Shown here: positions 31,603-40,018 of the stretch, piece after piece | How the letters are laid out: each line of letters opens with the position of its first letter | Position numbering within the stretch: the stretch's first letter is position 1 | Assembly (NCBI GenBank): GCA_903879715.1 | Contig: CAIRMR010000030.1 | Location: forward strand, 1-64,000 | DNA: 64,000 nucleotides | Direction: 5' to 3' | Source: an uncultured Bacteroidales bacterium | GTDB taxonomy: Bacteria; Bacteroidota; Bacteroidia; Bacteroidales; UBA4417 | Made by a program: the position numbers and the translations under genes | Notes under the pieces: model-generated | Told to the model about the DNA's origin: nothing | Database searches by the model: none | What the model saw: the letters and a program-made list of their open reading frames with translations, nothing else

Positions 31603-31610
31603 TAATTTTG
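31603..31610 (+). promoter_or_regulatory. -7 promoter box of ferredoxin-like gene
   Basis: TAATTTTG lies 27 bases before the GTG at 31637, and after the alternative ATG at 31565, which decides the start. Confidence 0.5.
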
Positions 31611-31636
31611 CCATACTTTATTTAATTGGAATTACG

Positions 31637-31846
31637 GTGAAAAATATCAGATATTTTACCAATGGCAAAGAAACTATTGAGTGGAATGTAGAAGAATGTG
31701 TGCATTCGGGAAAATGCCTTAAAAACATACCTTATATTATTAACAGGCCCGGCATATATAGTATCAGCGTTTCTGAGCGCCAGTTCAACAACATACTTGA
31801 TCAATCAGAAATGTGCCCCGCAAAAGCTTTGAAATTGTCAACATAA
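31637..31846 (+). CDS. mono-cluster (4Fe-4S) ferredoxin-like protein, DUF1271/Fer4_19 type
   Basis: The 69-residue protein from GTG 31637 starts VKNIRYFTNGKETIEWNVEECVHSGKC and ends SEMCPAKALKLST. The spacing C-x5-C ... C-P is the pattern of the Fer4_19 family of divergent ferredoxins, which use few cysteines. It probably carries electrons for unknown partners. The open frame runs up to an ATG at 31565, but the promoter box at 31603-31610 lies inside that part. Confidence 0.75.
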   Translation: MKNIRYFTNGKETIEWNVEECVHSGKCLKNIPYIINRPGIYSISVSERQFNNILDQSEMCPAKALKLST

Positions 31847-31992
31847 TTTTCATTTCCCTGAATGCCTTTGAAAGGTCAATTTGAATAAAAGATTAAAATA
31901 GAATTACATACTTCCTGAATCATCCTATTGCTAAATGAAATAAAACATACTTTGGACCGTTTTTTGAAGGTTAGTTAATTAAAAGTTTTCAG

Positions 31993-32784
31993 ATGCCCAG
32001 ATTACTTGTTATTTTACTCCTTTTCTGCTGCTTGTCAGCGTTTTCACAACCGTACCGTAAAGTTCATAATACAGCATTTGTACGCGGCGAGAAACTGACT
32101 TTCCGGGTTGCCTTTAATTCGGTCCTTACCGGAAGCATTACCGGTGGGAAAGCTACGCTTGAGGTAAAAAATGATGATAAAATCCTGAACAACAGGAGCA
32201 CATACCATGTTGTTGGCGAAGGTAAAACAACCGGGTTTATTGAAATATTTTATAAGGTTAACGATAGGTTTGAAAGCTATTTTGACCAGGATGCAATAGT
32301 TGGCAGGCAGTTTATACGGCGTACCCGTGAGAATAGTTATAAAAAAGATGACCTGGTTGTTTTTCGCCAGGAAGATCTTTTAGCTGTCAGCCTGACAAAA
32401 ATCGTAAAAGTACCTGCCAATATGCAGGATGTAATATCAGCCTTCTATTATGCGCGTACACTCGACATTTCAAACCTTGAACCCGGAGGAATCGTACATG
32501 TACCCTTTTTCCTGGATGATTCAGTTTACAATTCGAGAGTCATTTTTAAAGGCCGGGAAACGGTGAAAACCAAAATTGGCAAATTCAGATGCATTGCTTT
32601 CCGTCCGATGGTTGCAACCGGGTATGCTTTTGATGATCCTTACCCGATTACCATATGGTTAACGGATGACGCAAACCGCATGCCGGTACTTATTGAATCA
32701 GAACAATCCGTTGGCCGCGCCAGGGTTGAGTTGATATCATATTCAGGACTGGCAAACCCGGTTACTGCGAAATTGGTGGATTAG
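31993..32784 (+). CDS. DUF3108 family exported protein
   Basis: The 263-residue protein has a signal peptide (MPRLLVILLLFCCLSAFSQ, cleavage near residue 19) and a beta-rich body. The opening FVRGEKLTFRVAFNSVLTGSITGGKATLEV (about residues 29-58), RQFIRRTRENSYKKDD and the C-terminal TIWLTDDANRMPVLIES are typical of DUF3108, periplasmic proteins of unknown role in envelope maintenance. Normal length. Single gene. Confidence 0.85.
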   Translation: MPRLLVILLLFCCLSAFSQPYRKVHNTAFVRGEKLTFRVAFNSVLTGSITGGKATLEVKNDDKILNNRSTYHVVGEGKTTGFIEIFYKVNDRFESYFDQDAIVGRQFIRRTRENSYKKDDLVVFRQEDLLAVSLTKIVKVPANMQDVISAFYYARTLDISNLEPGGIVHVPFFLDDSVYNSRVIFKGRETVKTKIGKFRCIAFRPMVATGYAFDDPYPITIWLTDDANRMPVLIESEQSVGRARVELISYSGLANPVTAKLVD

Positions 32785-32886
32785 GGTTTTTAGCAAATTC
32801 GTCAATACATAAGAAGGGTCGCAGTGCAATTGGGCGAAAGGCGACACTTCGAATTCGCTCAGTGCAGACGTTGAGACGGGCAGGTT

Positions 32887-33423
32887 CTACTCCTGAATTG
32901 TATTAATAATTGTGTTTGCCGGGAAATGCACAAGTGGTTTTATAAACGGTGTGTCAAAACAAGTTAAATTATAGCGCTTAATCATCTTATCCACATGACT
33001 GATCCAATGTGGTGATGTGGCATATTTAGCAGCTTTCATTGCTTTCAGCCATTTCATATAATCCATATCGCCTTTCAAAGTGAAATAGTATTTTTTCTTT
33101 GAAACCATTTCGCCAAAATGGAGATACGCCGCCTCATCGGTCTCAAATTTTCGGTAAGCATTTGTATATCCTGATTTGGTTTTCGATGATTTAACACGAC
33201 CTTTCACTCCAAAATGGTTGTGATTCAAACGACAAAGTTTACTTGTTCCGGCACCGCTTTCCTGCAATGCTATTCCAAGTACAAGGCTGGCTGGAATCCC
33301 ATAATTATTCAGAACCTCAAAAGCCAGCGTATCAAATTTATTGATATAAGCTTCCGCTGCGGTTTGAGCCTCAAGACTAAAAACCGTCGTAAAAAAAAGA
33401 AGACTTATCAATAGAAACCTCAT
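32887..33423 (-). CDS. glucosaminidase domain protein (GH73-like)
   Basis: The 178-residue protein has a signal peptide (MRFLLISLLFFTTVFSLEAQ) and one glucosaminidase domain that would cut peptidoglycan. The fold signature is visible as IPASLVLGIALQESGAGTSKL with the likely catalytic Glu, NHNHFGVKG, SGYTNAYRKFETDEAAYLHF and ATSPHWISHVDKMIKRYNL. Smaller than many relatives since no LysM or SPOR domain follows. Convergent with the DUF3108 gene. Confidence 0.88.
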   Translation of the reverse strand: MRFLLISLLFFTTVFSLEAQTAAEAYINKFDTLAFEVLNNYGIPASLVLGIALQESGAGTSKLCRLNHNHFGVKGRVKSSKTKSGYTNAYRKFETDEAAYLHFGEMVSKKKYYFTLKGDMDYMKWLKAMKAAKYATSPHWISHVDKMIKRYNLTCFDTPFIKPLVHFPANTIINTIQE

Positions 33424-33803
33424 ACAGATGAATGAATTTCCGCCTAAAAGTAAACAATAATTAACATTCTAACTTCAAATACCGGCAATTGTTCATTCCG
33501 GGCTATGCCGGTTGTTCCGCTTATCCAATTAATTCATCTGTTATTAATTTATTGATTTATTGCATATTTCCAACGGTATTAATGCTTGCTTCGCAGGTAT
33601 TTTTTAAAGGTCAGATGGAATATGCCAGATTGATCAAAATATCAACTTCGGTTGGTGATTTAATCCAATCATGGCTATTTCGTGGCATGTTTTTTGACTT
33701 GAAAGATTGAAATCTGAATGATCTTTATGGAAAAACACCCTAGCGGTCATTCTTAATACTATTAAAACCTTTACCTTTATATTCTCAGTAAATTTCAATC
33801 TTT
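33424..33803. other. gene-free leader before the alpha-2-macroglobulin gene
   Basis: No convincing gene. A 73-codon frame (33489-33710) lacks coding character. The last 100 bases probably hold the promoter of the gene at 33804 (TACCTTTATAT near 33773 is an imperfect -7 box). Confidence 0.4.
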
Positions 33804-36800
33804 ATGAAGACAGTTTTCAGCATAGTTTTCCTGTTCCTAGCCCTCAGCGGGATGTCGCAGAACCAAAATAAACATGAATGGCATCAGGTTGATTCGCTTT
33901 CAGCAATTGGCCAGTCGCAGTCGGCGCTCGATTTGGTGATCCGGATATATGATCAATCCAAATCAGCCAGCCAGTCGGACCAGTTTGTAAAAGCTTCCTT
34001 ATACCGTATGAAACTGGAATCGGATTTTGAGGAAGACTATTTCGAAAAAAGCATAGCCCGGACCCAGCTTGAAATTCAAACGGCACAAGCGCCCGTGAAA
34101 CAAATCCTTCACTCCGTGCTTGCCGAACTTTACTGGCGTTATTACCAGAACAACCGCTGGCAGATTTTAAGCCGCAGCGAAACTTCCAATTTCATTGCAG
34201 AAGACATTAAGACCTGGGATTTGAAAAAACTTGTAACGGCTTGTATGGAAAATTATTCTTTGTCGCTTACGGATAAGGAATTACTGAAAAACACACCTGT
34301 TTTAACCTATTCCGAAATCCTTGAGAAACAAAAAGATTCCGAAAAATTCAGACCAACCTTATTTGATTTCCTGGCGCATCGTGCCATTGATTTCTATTCA
34401 TCGTCAGAAGCCGGGTTAACGAAACCAGCAAATACTTTTTTGATGGACAAGTCTGAATATTTTGCTCCGACAGTTGAATTTGCTGCCTTATCAATTATTT
34501 CACCCGATTCGCTTTCATTTGAATTTCGGGCCCTTAAACTCTATCAGGAAATTATTGGATTTCATTTACCTGACAAAGATCCTACAGCCCTTGTAGATGC
34601 TGAAATAGAGCGTCTTTCATTTATTCACGAAAAAAGTATTCTGCCCGAGAAAGACAGCCTTTACCTGGCTGCTTTGTATTCATTGGAAAAGCTTTTTAAG
34701 ACTCATCCTTCATCTACCGAAATTGCATTTGAAATTGCCTCTCAATTAAACGGAGATGAAAATGTTGTGATTCCTTTTTCTGAAGCTGATGAAACCATAG
34801 AGATCGTTTCAGAATCGAAAAAATGGGATAAGAAAAAAGCCATCGGAGAATGTGAAGCAGCAATTAGCCGTTTCCCCGAAAGTTTCGGGGCTAAGAATTG
34901 CCGGTCGTTAATCGAAAGTATCAAACAACCTTCATTATCGGTAACTACAAATTACGCAGCAATTCCCGGAAAACTTTCGCTGGGATTGGTGAACTATAAA
35001 AATGTTAAAACAATATATTTCCGTCTTTTAAAAATAAATCCCGAAACCGACCGCGACCTTCAGGAAAAACAACAGGAAATCCGCCTGGAAAAATACCTGA
35101 GTCTGAAAGCGGAAAAATCATGGGAACAGGCATTTCCTGATGATGGTGATTATCGGAATCATTCCACGGAAATACGCATTCCTGCTTTAAATCCGGGTTA
35201 TTATGTTTTACTGGCAAGCAACGATCCCAAATTCCCGGTTAAAGGAGCTATCATTACTGCTGCCACTTTCTGGGAAAGCAACATCAGTTATCTTAGCCGC
35301 AATGAAAATGGCAATAATGAGATAGTGGTTCTGAACCGCGAATCCGGGCACCCTCTTGCAGGAATTAAGGTACAGGTATTCTACCGTGAGTACAATTCAA
35401 ATACCCGCAAATACGACAGCAAAGCCGGGGCAGTTTTTGCCACCGATAAATCGGGAATGGTGAATATTCCATCAAAAAAAGTTAACAAAAGAAGCAATCA
35501 ATTCTACCTGGTTTTTTCGTCGAAAAAAGATAAGTTCATAACCGAAAGTTATTTTTCGAATTATTTCTATAAGAATGATGAACCCAAAACAATAGTCCAG
35601 ACAAGGTTTTTTACGGATAGGGCCATTTACAGGCCGGGACAAACAATTTATTTTAAAGGAATAGTACTTGAACGTAAAGGAGAAGACGTTCAGCTTCAAA
35701 CAAAATCTAAAACTACGGTTACCTTTTACGACGCCAATGGGCAGGTTGTTTCGAAACAGACTCTTACAACCAATGATTTCGGATCCTTCAGCGGCAGTTT
35801 TATAGCGCCTCAAGGTCTGCTCACCGGGCAAATGACTATCCGTTGCGAAACCGGATCGGTTTCTGTTCAGGTTGAAGAGTACAAAAGGCCTAAGTTTGAG
35901 GTAACCTTTGAACCGGTAAAGGGATCGTATAAACTTGGCGAAACCATTGTTGCCAAAGGGAAAGCTCTGGCATATGCAGGTAGCACCGTTTCGGATGCAA
36001 AAGTAAGCTACAGGGTGGTTCGCAATGCCAGTTTCCCTTACTGGTGGGGATGGCGCGGTATGCCAACATCGCCGGAAATGGAAATCACAAACGGCGAAAC
36101 ATCAACAGGAAGTGATGGCACATTTACAATAACTTTTAAGGCAATTCCGGACCTGTCAGTTGGCAGAAAAACAGATCCTGTTTTTAACTACACAGTTTAT
36201 GCCGATGTTGCAGATATCAATGGCGAAAGTCATAGCAGCGAAACCGGCATCTCGGTTGGATATAAAGCGCTGCTTATAAAAACTGACCTGGCTGATGACA
36301 TCAATCTTGAAAAAAATCTTCAGTTTTCGATTTCAACTACCAACCTGAACGGGGAAAAAGAAGCCGCATCCGGAACCATCACCATTTCAAAACTCCGCAA
36401 AACCAGCCAGGTTCTGTATTCCAGAAAATGGGCAAAACCGGATAAATTCACCATGACAAAGGCTGAGTTTGAAAAAGATTTTCCGGGTGAAGTTTATAAT
36501 GATGAAGACGATGTAACAACCTGGCCGATTGAATCAACCGTTTTTTCTTCAAATTTCAGCACTCCGGCAGATTCTGTTTTTAAAGTTGGAAATCAAATTC
36601 AGGCAGGCGTGTATGTGGTTGAAATCAGAACCAAAGATGCATTTGGCGAACCGGTTTTATTCAAGAAATATTTCAACACATTTCAGCCAAAGTCTGCAAA
36701 TTCCGATGCAGTTTCACCCGCATTCTTTACATTGCTAACACCAACTGCTGAACCTGGTCAGGATGTGAAATTTATAATCGGCTCACCTCTTAAAAACGCA

Positions 36801-39800
36801 TATATCATTTATGAAGTCACTCACAAGGATAAAATTGTAAGCCGCGAAATTCTTACCCTGAACAAGGAACAAAAACTGATCAGTATTCCGGTAAAGGAAC
36901 AATACCGGGGCAACTTCGGCATCAGCCTGGTTTTTGTGAAAAACAACCGTACGTTCGCGATGAGCAATCTGATCAATGTTCCATACACGAATAAAAAACT
37001 GGATATCAGTTTTGCCACTTTCAGGAACAAGTTACAACCGGGACAGGAAGAAGAATGGCAGATCACACTTCGGGATAGTAAAGGTGAAAAAGCCGTGGCC
37101 GAAATGCTTGCCGGGATGTACGATGCTTCGCTGGATGCCTTTGTTCCGCATAGCTGGTCGTTTACTGTTTTCAACTCCTATTATGGCATCCGTAGCTGGA
37201 ATGATATTCAGTGTTTTGGAACCGAAGCTTCTGAACAATATACCTATCCGGAATCAACCTTTAACTTTTCGAGCCGGGAGTACGACCAATTGAACTGGTT
37301 TGGATTCAATTTTGGGTATTCCGGCGGAAGGCGGCGTATGATGAAGGGCGAGCAGATTAGCATGGATATGGAGTATAAATCAGCACCTCTCCTAATGGTT
37401 GCAGAGTCTCAGGGTGATGCTAGTGAAGCTATAGATAAACTAAGTGCACAAGTAGCTGGTATTACTATTACGATGGCTCCCAAAGAAAAGCCTTTTGAAT
37501 CACAAAACATCCAAATCCGCAAGGACTTTAATGAAACAGCCTTCTTCTTTCCTCAGCTTGCAACCAACGAAAACGGCGAGATTGTTATAAAATTCAAAGC
37601 GCCCGAAGCCCTTACCCGCTGGAAAATGATGGGACTGGCTTATACCAAGGACCTGAAATACGGACAGATAGAAAAAAACCTGGTTACGCAAAAAGACCTG
37701 ATGCTTTTTACCAACCCGCCACGTTTCCTGCGTGAAGGAGATAAATTGGAATTCTCAGCCAAAATCTCAAATATCAGCGACCGCGATCTTTCGGGAACTG
37801 CCGAACTTCATTTTTTCGATGCGTTAACGATGAAACCGCTTGATGGCATTATGGGTTTAAAGCAATCAAGTATTCCGTTCACAGTAAATAAAGGCGTTAG
37901 TTCCGCGGTAAACTGGAATATTAATATTCCCGAAGGATTACAGGCTGTAATTTATCGCATTACAGCCTCAGCCGGCGCTTTCAGCGATGGCGAAGAAGCT
38001 GCCATTCCGGTTCTCACAAATCGGATGCTGATTACTGAAAGTATGCCTTTACCGGTAAACGGGATGCAACAGAAGAAATTCAATTTTGAGAAACTGGTTA
38101 ATTCCGGAAAGGCTGGCTCAACCCTTCGCAATTACAGGCTTACGCTCGAATATACTTCGAACCCGGCATGGTACGCAGTTCAGGCTTTGCCTTACCTGAT
38201 GGAATACCCGTACGAATGTGCCGAGCAGATTTTCAGCCGGTATTATGCCAACAGCCTGGCAACACATATCGCCAACAGCGATCCCAAAATAAAACGCGTT
38301 TTTGAAAGCTGGAAGAACATCACGCCTGACGCACTGAAATCGAATCTTGAGAAAAATGAAGAATTAAAATCTGTTCTCCTGCAGGAAAGTCCATGGGTGC
38401 GTGAAGCGGCCAACGAAAGTGAACGCAAGCAACGCATTGCATTGCTTTTCGACCTTAATCGCATGGCAACAGAACAGTCTTCATCCATGAAAAAACTGCG
38501 CGATATGCAGAACCCGAATGGCGGTTGGCCCTGGTTCCAGGGAATGCCCGAAAGCCGTTATATCACCCAGCACATTGTTACAGGTCTTGGACATCTTTAC
38601 TTTATGGAAGTACTTAATCCTGTTGAAAATACTGATATTCGCGGTATGCTTGCAAAAGCTGTTGAATACCTTGATGAAACAGTTAAAATTGATTTTGAAA
38701 AACTCAAAAAGAACGATAAGGATTACCTGAAAAACAACCATCTTGGGTACGAAGACATACAGTATTTGTATGCCCGGACATATTTCCTGGCTGATTTCCC
38801 GATTGGAAAAAATAATACGGAAGTGCTTGAGTATTTCAAAAACCAGTCAGTAAAATACTGGAAGTCGCAGAATAATTATATGAAAGCTATGATTGCCTTA
38901 TACCTCAACCGATTCGGCGAAGAGAATACGGCTTCGCTGATTATGCGTTCGTTGAAGGAAACCTCCCTGCACAACGAAGAAATGGGAATGTACTGGCGGA
39001 ATGAGCAACGCGGCTGGAACTGGTACCAGGCTCCGGTTGAAACACAGGCACTATTGATTGAAGCTTTCGATGAAGTGAGTAACGATCAGAGATCAGTGGA
39101 AGAAATGAAAATCTGGTTGCTGAAACAAAAACAAACCCAGGACTGGAAAACCACCAAAGCTACCTCGGAAGCTGTTTATGCATTGTTGCTTCGTGGAACT
39201 TCGCTGCTTGCGTCGGACAAACAAGTTGAAATCACTTTAGGATATGAAAAAGTTGATCCGTATAAACAGGATGGTTCGAAACCGGAAGCTGGTACAGGAT
39301 ATTTTAAAACCAGCTGGGATGCTTCGGCTATTAAACCGGAAATGGGAAAAGTGACCGTTAAAAATCCAAATTCAACGGTTGCCTGGGGCTCGTTGTACTG
39401 GCAGTATTTCGAACAGCTTGACAAAATTACCCCGGCAAAAACCCCATTGAGCCTGAGTAAAAAGCTTTTCCGCGAAGTAAATACGTCAACCGGCCCGGTA
39501 ATTGAACCAATTACAGGGGCAACACCTGTTAAAGTCGGAGATAAAATTGTTGTTCGTGTTGAGCTTCGTTCCGACCGCGATATGGAATATTTACATTTGA
39601 AAGATATGCGGGCATCGGCTTTTGAGCCTGTAAATGTGCTTTCGGGATATCGTTTCCAGGACGGACTTGGATATTACGAATCCACGCGCGATGCGTCAAC
39701 AAACTTCTTTATTGGCTATTTACAAAAAGGAACTTACGTTTTCGAATACAAGCTGGTTGCCACCCAAAAAGGTGATTTCTCAAACGGGATAACTTCGGTG

Positions 39801-39863
39801 CAATGCATGTATGCGCCGGAGTTTTCGGCACATTCGGAAGGGATAAGGGTGAAGGTGGAGTAA
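33804..39863 (+). CDS. alpha-2-macroglobulin family protein with thioester
   Basis: The 2019-residue exported protein starts with a signal peptide (MKTVFSIVFLFLALSGMSQ). Order: a helical N-terminal part of about 350 residues, macroglobulin domains including MG2 (RFFTDRAIYRPGQTIYFKGIV, about 605-625), a bait-like middle, the A2M domain (ETAFFFPQLATNENGEIVIKFKAPEALTRWKMMGLAYTKDL, about 1240-1280), and the thioester domain with YPYECAEQIFSRYYANS, thioester Cys1472. A NPNGGWPWFQG repeat typical of the alpha/alpha barrel follows. Such proteins trap proteases in the periplasm. No lipobox is present, and no pbpC partner gene lies next to it, unlike in many Proteobacteria. Confidence 0.92.
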   Translation: MKTVFSIVFLFLALSGMSQNQNKHEWHQVDSLSAIGQSQSALDLVIRIYDQSKSASQSDQFVKASLYRMKLESDFEEDYFEKSIARTQLEIQTAQAPVKQILHSVLAELYWRYYQNNRWQILSRSETSNFIAEDIKTWDLKKLVTACMENYSLSLTDKELLKNTPVLTYSEILEKQKDSEKFRPTLFDFLAHRAIDFYSSSEAGLTKPANTFLMDKSEYFAPTVEFAALSIISPDSLSFEFRALKLYQEIIGFHLPDKDPTALVDAEIERLSFIHEKSILPEKDSLYLAALYSLEKLFKTHPSSTEIAFEIASQLNGDENVVIPFSEADETIEIVSESKKWDKKKAIGECEAAISRFPESFGAKNCRSLIESIKQPSLSVTTNYAAIPGKLSLGLVNYKNVKTIYFRLLKINPETDRDLQEKQQEIRLEKYLSLKAEKSWEQAFPDDGDYRNHSTEIRIPALNPGYYVLLASNDPKFPVKGAIITAATFWESNISYLSRNENGNNEIVVLNRESGHPLAGIKVQVFYREYNSNTRKYDSKAGAVFATDKSGMVNIPSKKVNKRSNQFYLVFSSKKDKFITESYFSNYFYKNDEPKTIVQTRFFTDRAIYRPGQTIYFKGIVLERKGEDVQLQTKSKTTVTFYDANGQVVSKQTLTTNDFGSFSGSFIAPQGLLTGQMTIRCETGSVSVQVEEYKRPKFEVTFEPVKGSYKLGETIVAKGKALAYAGSTVSDAKVSYRVVRNASFPYWWGWRGMPTSPEMEITNGETSTGSDGTFTITFKAIPDLSVGRKTDPVFNYTVYADVADINGESHSSETGISVGYKALLIKTDLADDINLEKNLQFSISTTNLNGEKEAASGTITISKLRKTSQVLYSRKWAKPDKFTMTKAEFEKDFPGEVYNDEDDVTTWPIESTVFSSNFSTPADSVFKVGNQIQAGVYVVEIRTKDAFGEPVLFKKYFNTFQPKSANSDAVSPAFFTLLTPTAEPGQDVKFIIGSPLKNAYIIYEVTHKDKIVSREILTLNKEQKLISIPVKEQYRGNFGISLVFVKNNRTFAMSNLINVPYTNKKLDISFATFRNKLQPGQEEEWQITLRDSKGEKAVAEMLAGMYDASLDAFVPHSWSFTVFNSYYGIRSWNDIQCFGTEASEQYTYPESTFNFSSREYDQLNWFGFNFGYSGGRRRMMKGEQISMDMEYKSAPLLMVAESQGDASEAIDKLSAQVAGITITMAPKEKPFESQNIQIRKDFNETAFFFPQLATNENGEIVIKFKAPEALTRWKMMGLAYTKDLKYGQIEKNLVTQKDLMLFTNPPRFLREGDKLEFSAKISNISDRDLSGTAELHFFDALTMKPLDGIMGLKQSSIPFTVNKGVSSAVNWNINIPEGLQAVIYRITASAGAFSDGEEAAIPVLTNRMLITESMPLPVNGMQQKKFNFEKLVNSGKAGSTLRNYRLTLEYTSNPAWYAVQALPYLMEYPYECAEQIFSRYYANSLATHIANSDPKIKRVFESWKNITPDALKSNLEKNEELKSVLLQESPWVREAANESERKQRIALLFDLNRMATEQSSSMKKLRDMQNPNGGWPWFQGMPESRYITQHIVTGLGHLYFMEVLNPVENTDIRGMLAKAVEYLDETVKIDFEKLKKNDKDYLKNNHLGYEDIQYLYARTYFLADFPIGKNNTEVLEYFKNQSVKYWKSQNNYMKAMIALYLNRFGEENTASLIMRSLKETSLHNEEMGMYWRNEQRGWNWYQAPVETQALLIEAFDEVSNDQRSVEEMKIWLLKQKQTQDWKTTKATSEAVYALLLRGTSLLASDKQVEITLGYEKVDPYKQDGSKPEAGTGYFKTSWDASAIKPEMGKVTVKNPNSTVAWGSLYWQYFEQLDKITPAKTPLSLSKKLFREVNTSTGPVIEPITGATPVKVGDKIVVRVELRSDRDMEYLHLKDMRASAFEPVNVLSGYRFQDGLGYYESTRDASTNFFIGYLQKGTYVFEYKLVATQKGDFSNGITSVQCMYAPEFSAHSEGIRVKVE

Positions 39864-39869
39864 CCTCCT

Positions 39870-40016
39870 GAAATAGTCAGGACTTCACTTTGAGAGAAAC
39901 CCTGGCTACAAAAACAGGATTGCAAATCCTGAGCTCGGGAGGTGCGGATTGCAAATCCGCACCAGCTTGCGTTTTTCACCTATTCACGGGGTGACTTTAA
40001 AGTCACCCCGTGAATA
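39870..40016. repeat. REP-like palindromes including a 36-bp perfect palindrome
   Basis: Three palindromes follow each other: CAGGATT-GCA-AATCCTG (39915-39931), GTGCGGATT-GCA-AATCCGCAC (39942-39962) and a 36-bp perfect palindrome at 39981-40016 with core GGTGACTTTAAAGTCACC. The last one touches the stop codon of the DUF5686 gene and may act as its transcript end. A related palindrome lies at the other side of that gene. Confidence 0.8.
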
Positions 40017-40018
40017 TA

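Noticed and set aside
33489-33710. 73-codon frame before the alpha-2-macroglobulin gene
   Set aside because: Mixed composition, no promoter box or family likeness; overlaps the probable promoter region of the next gene.
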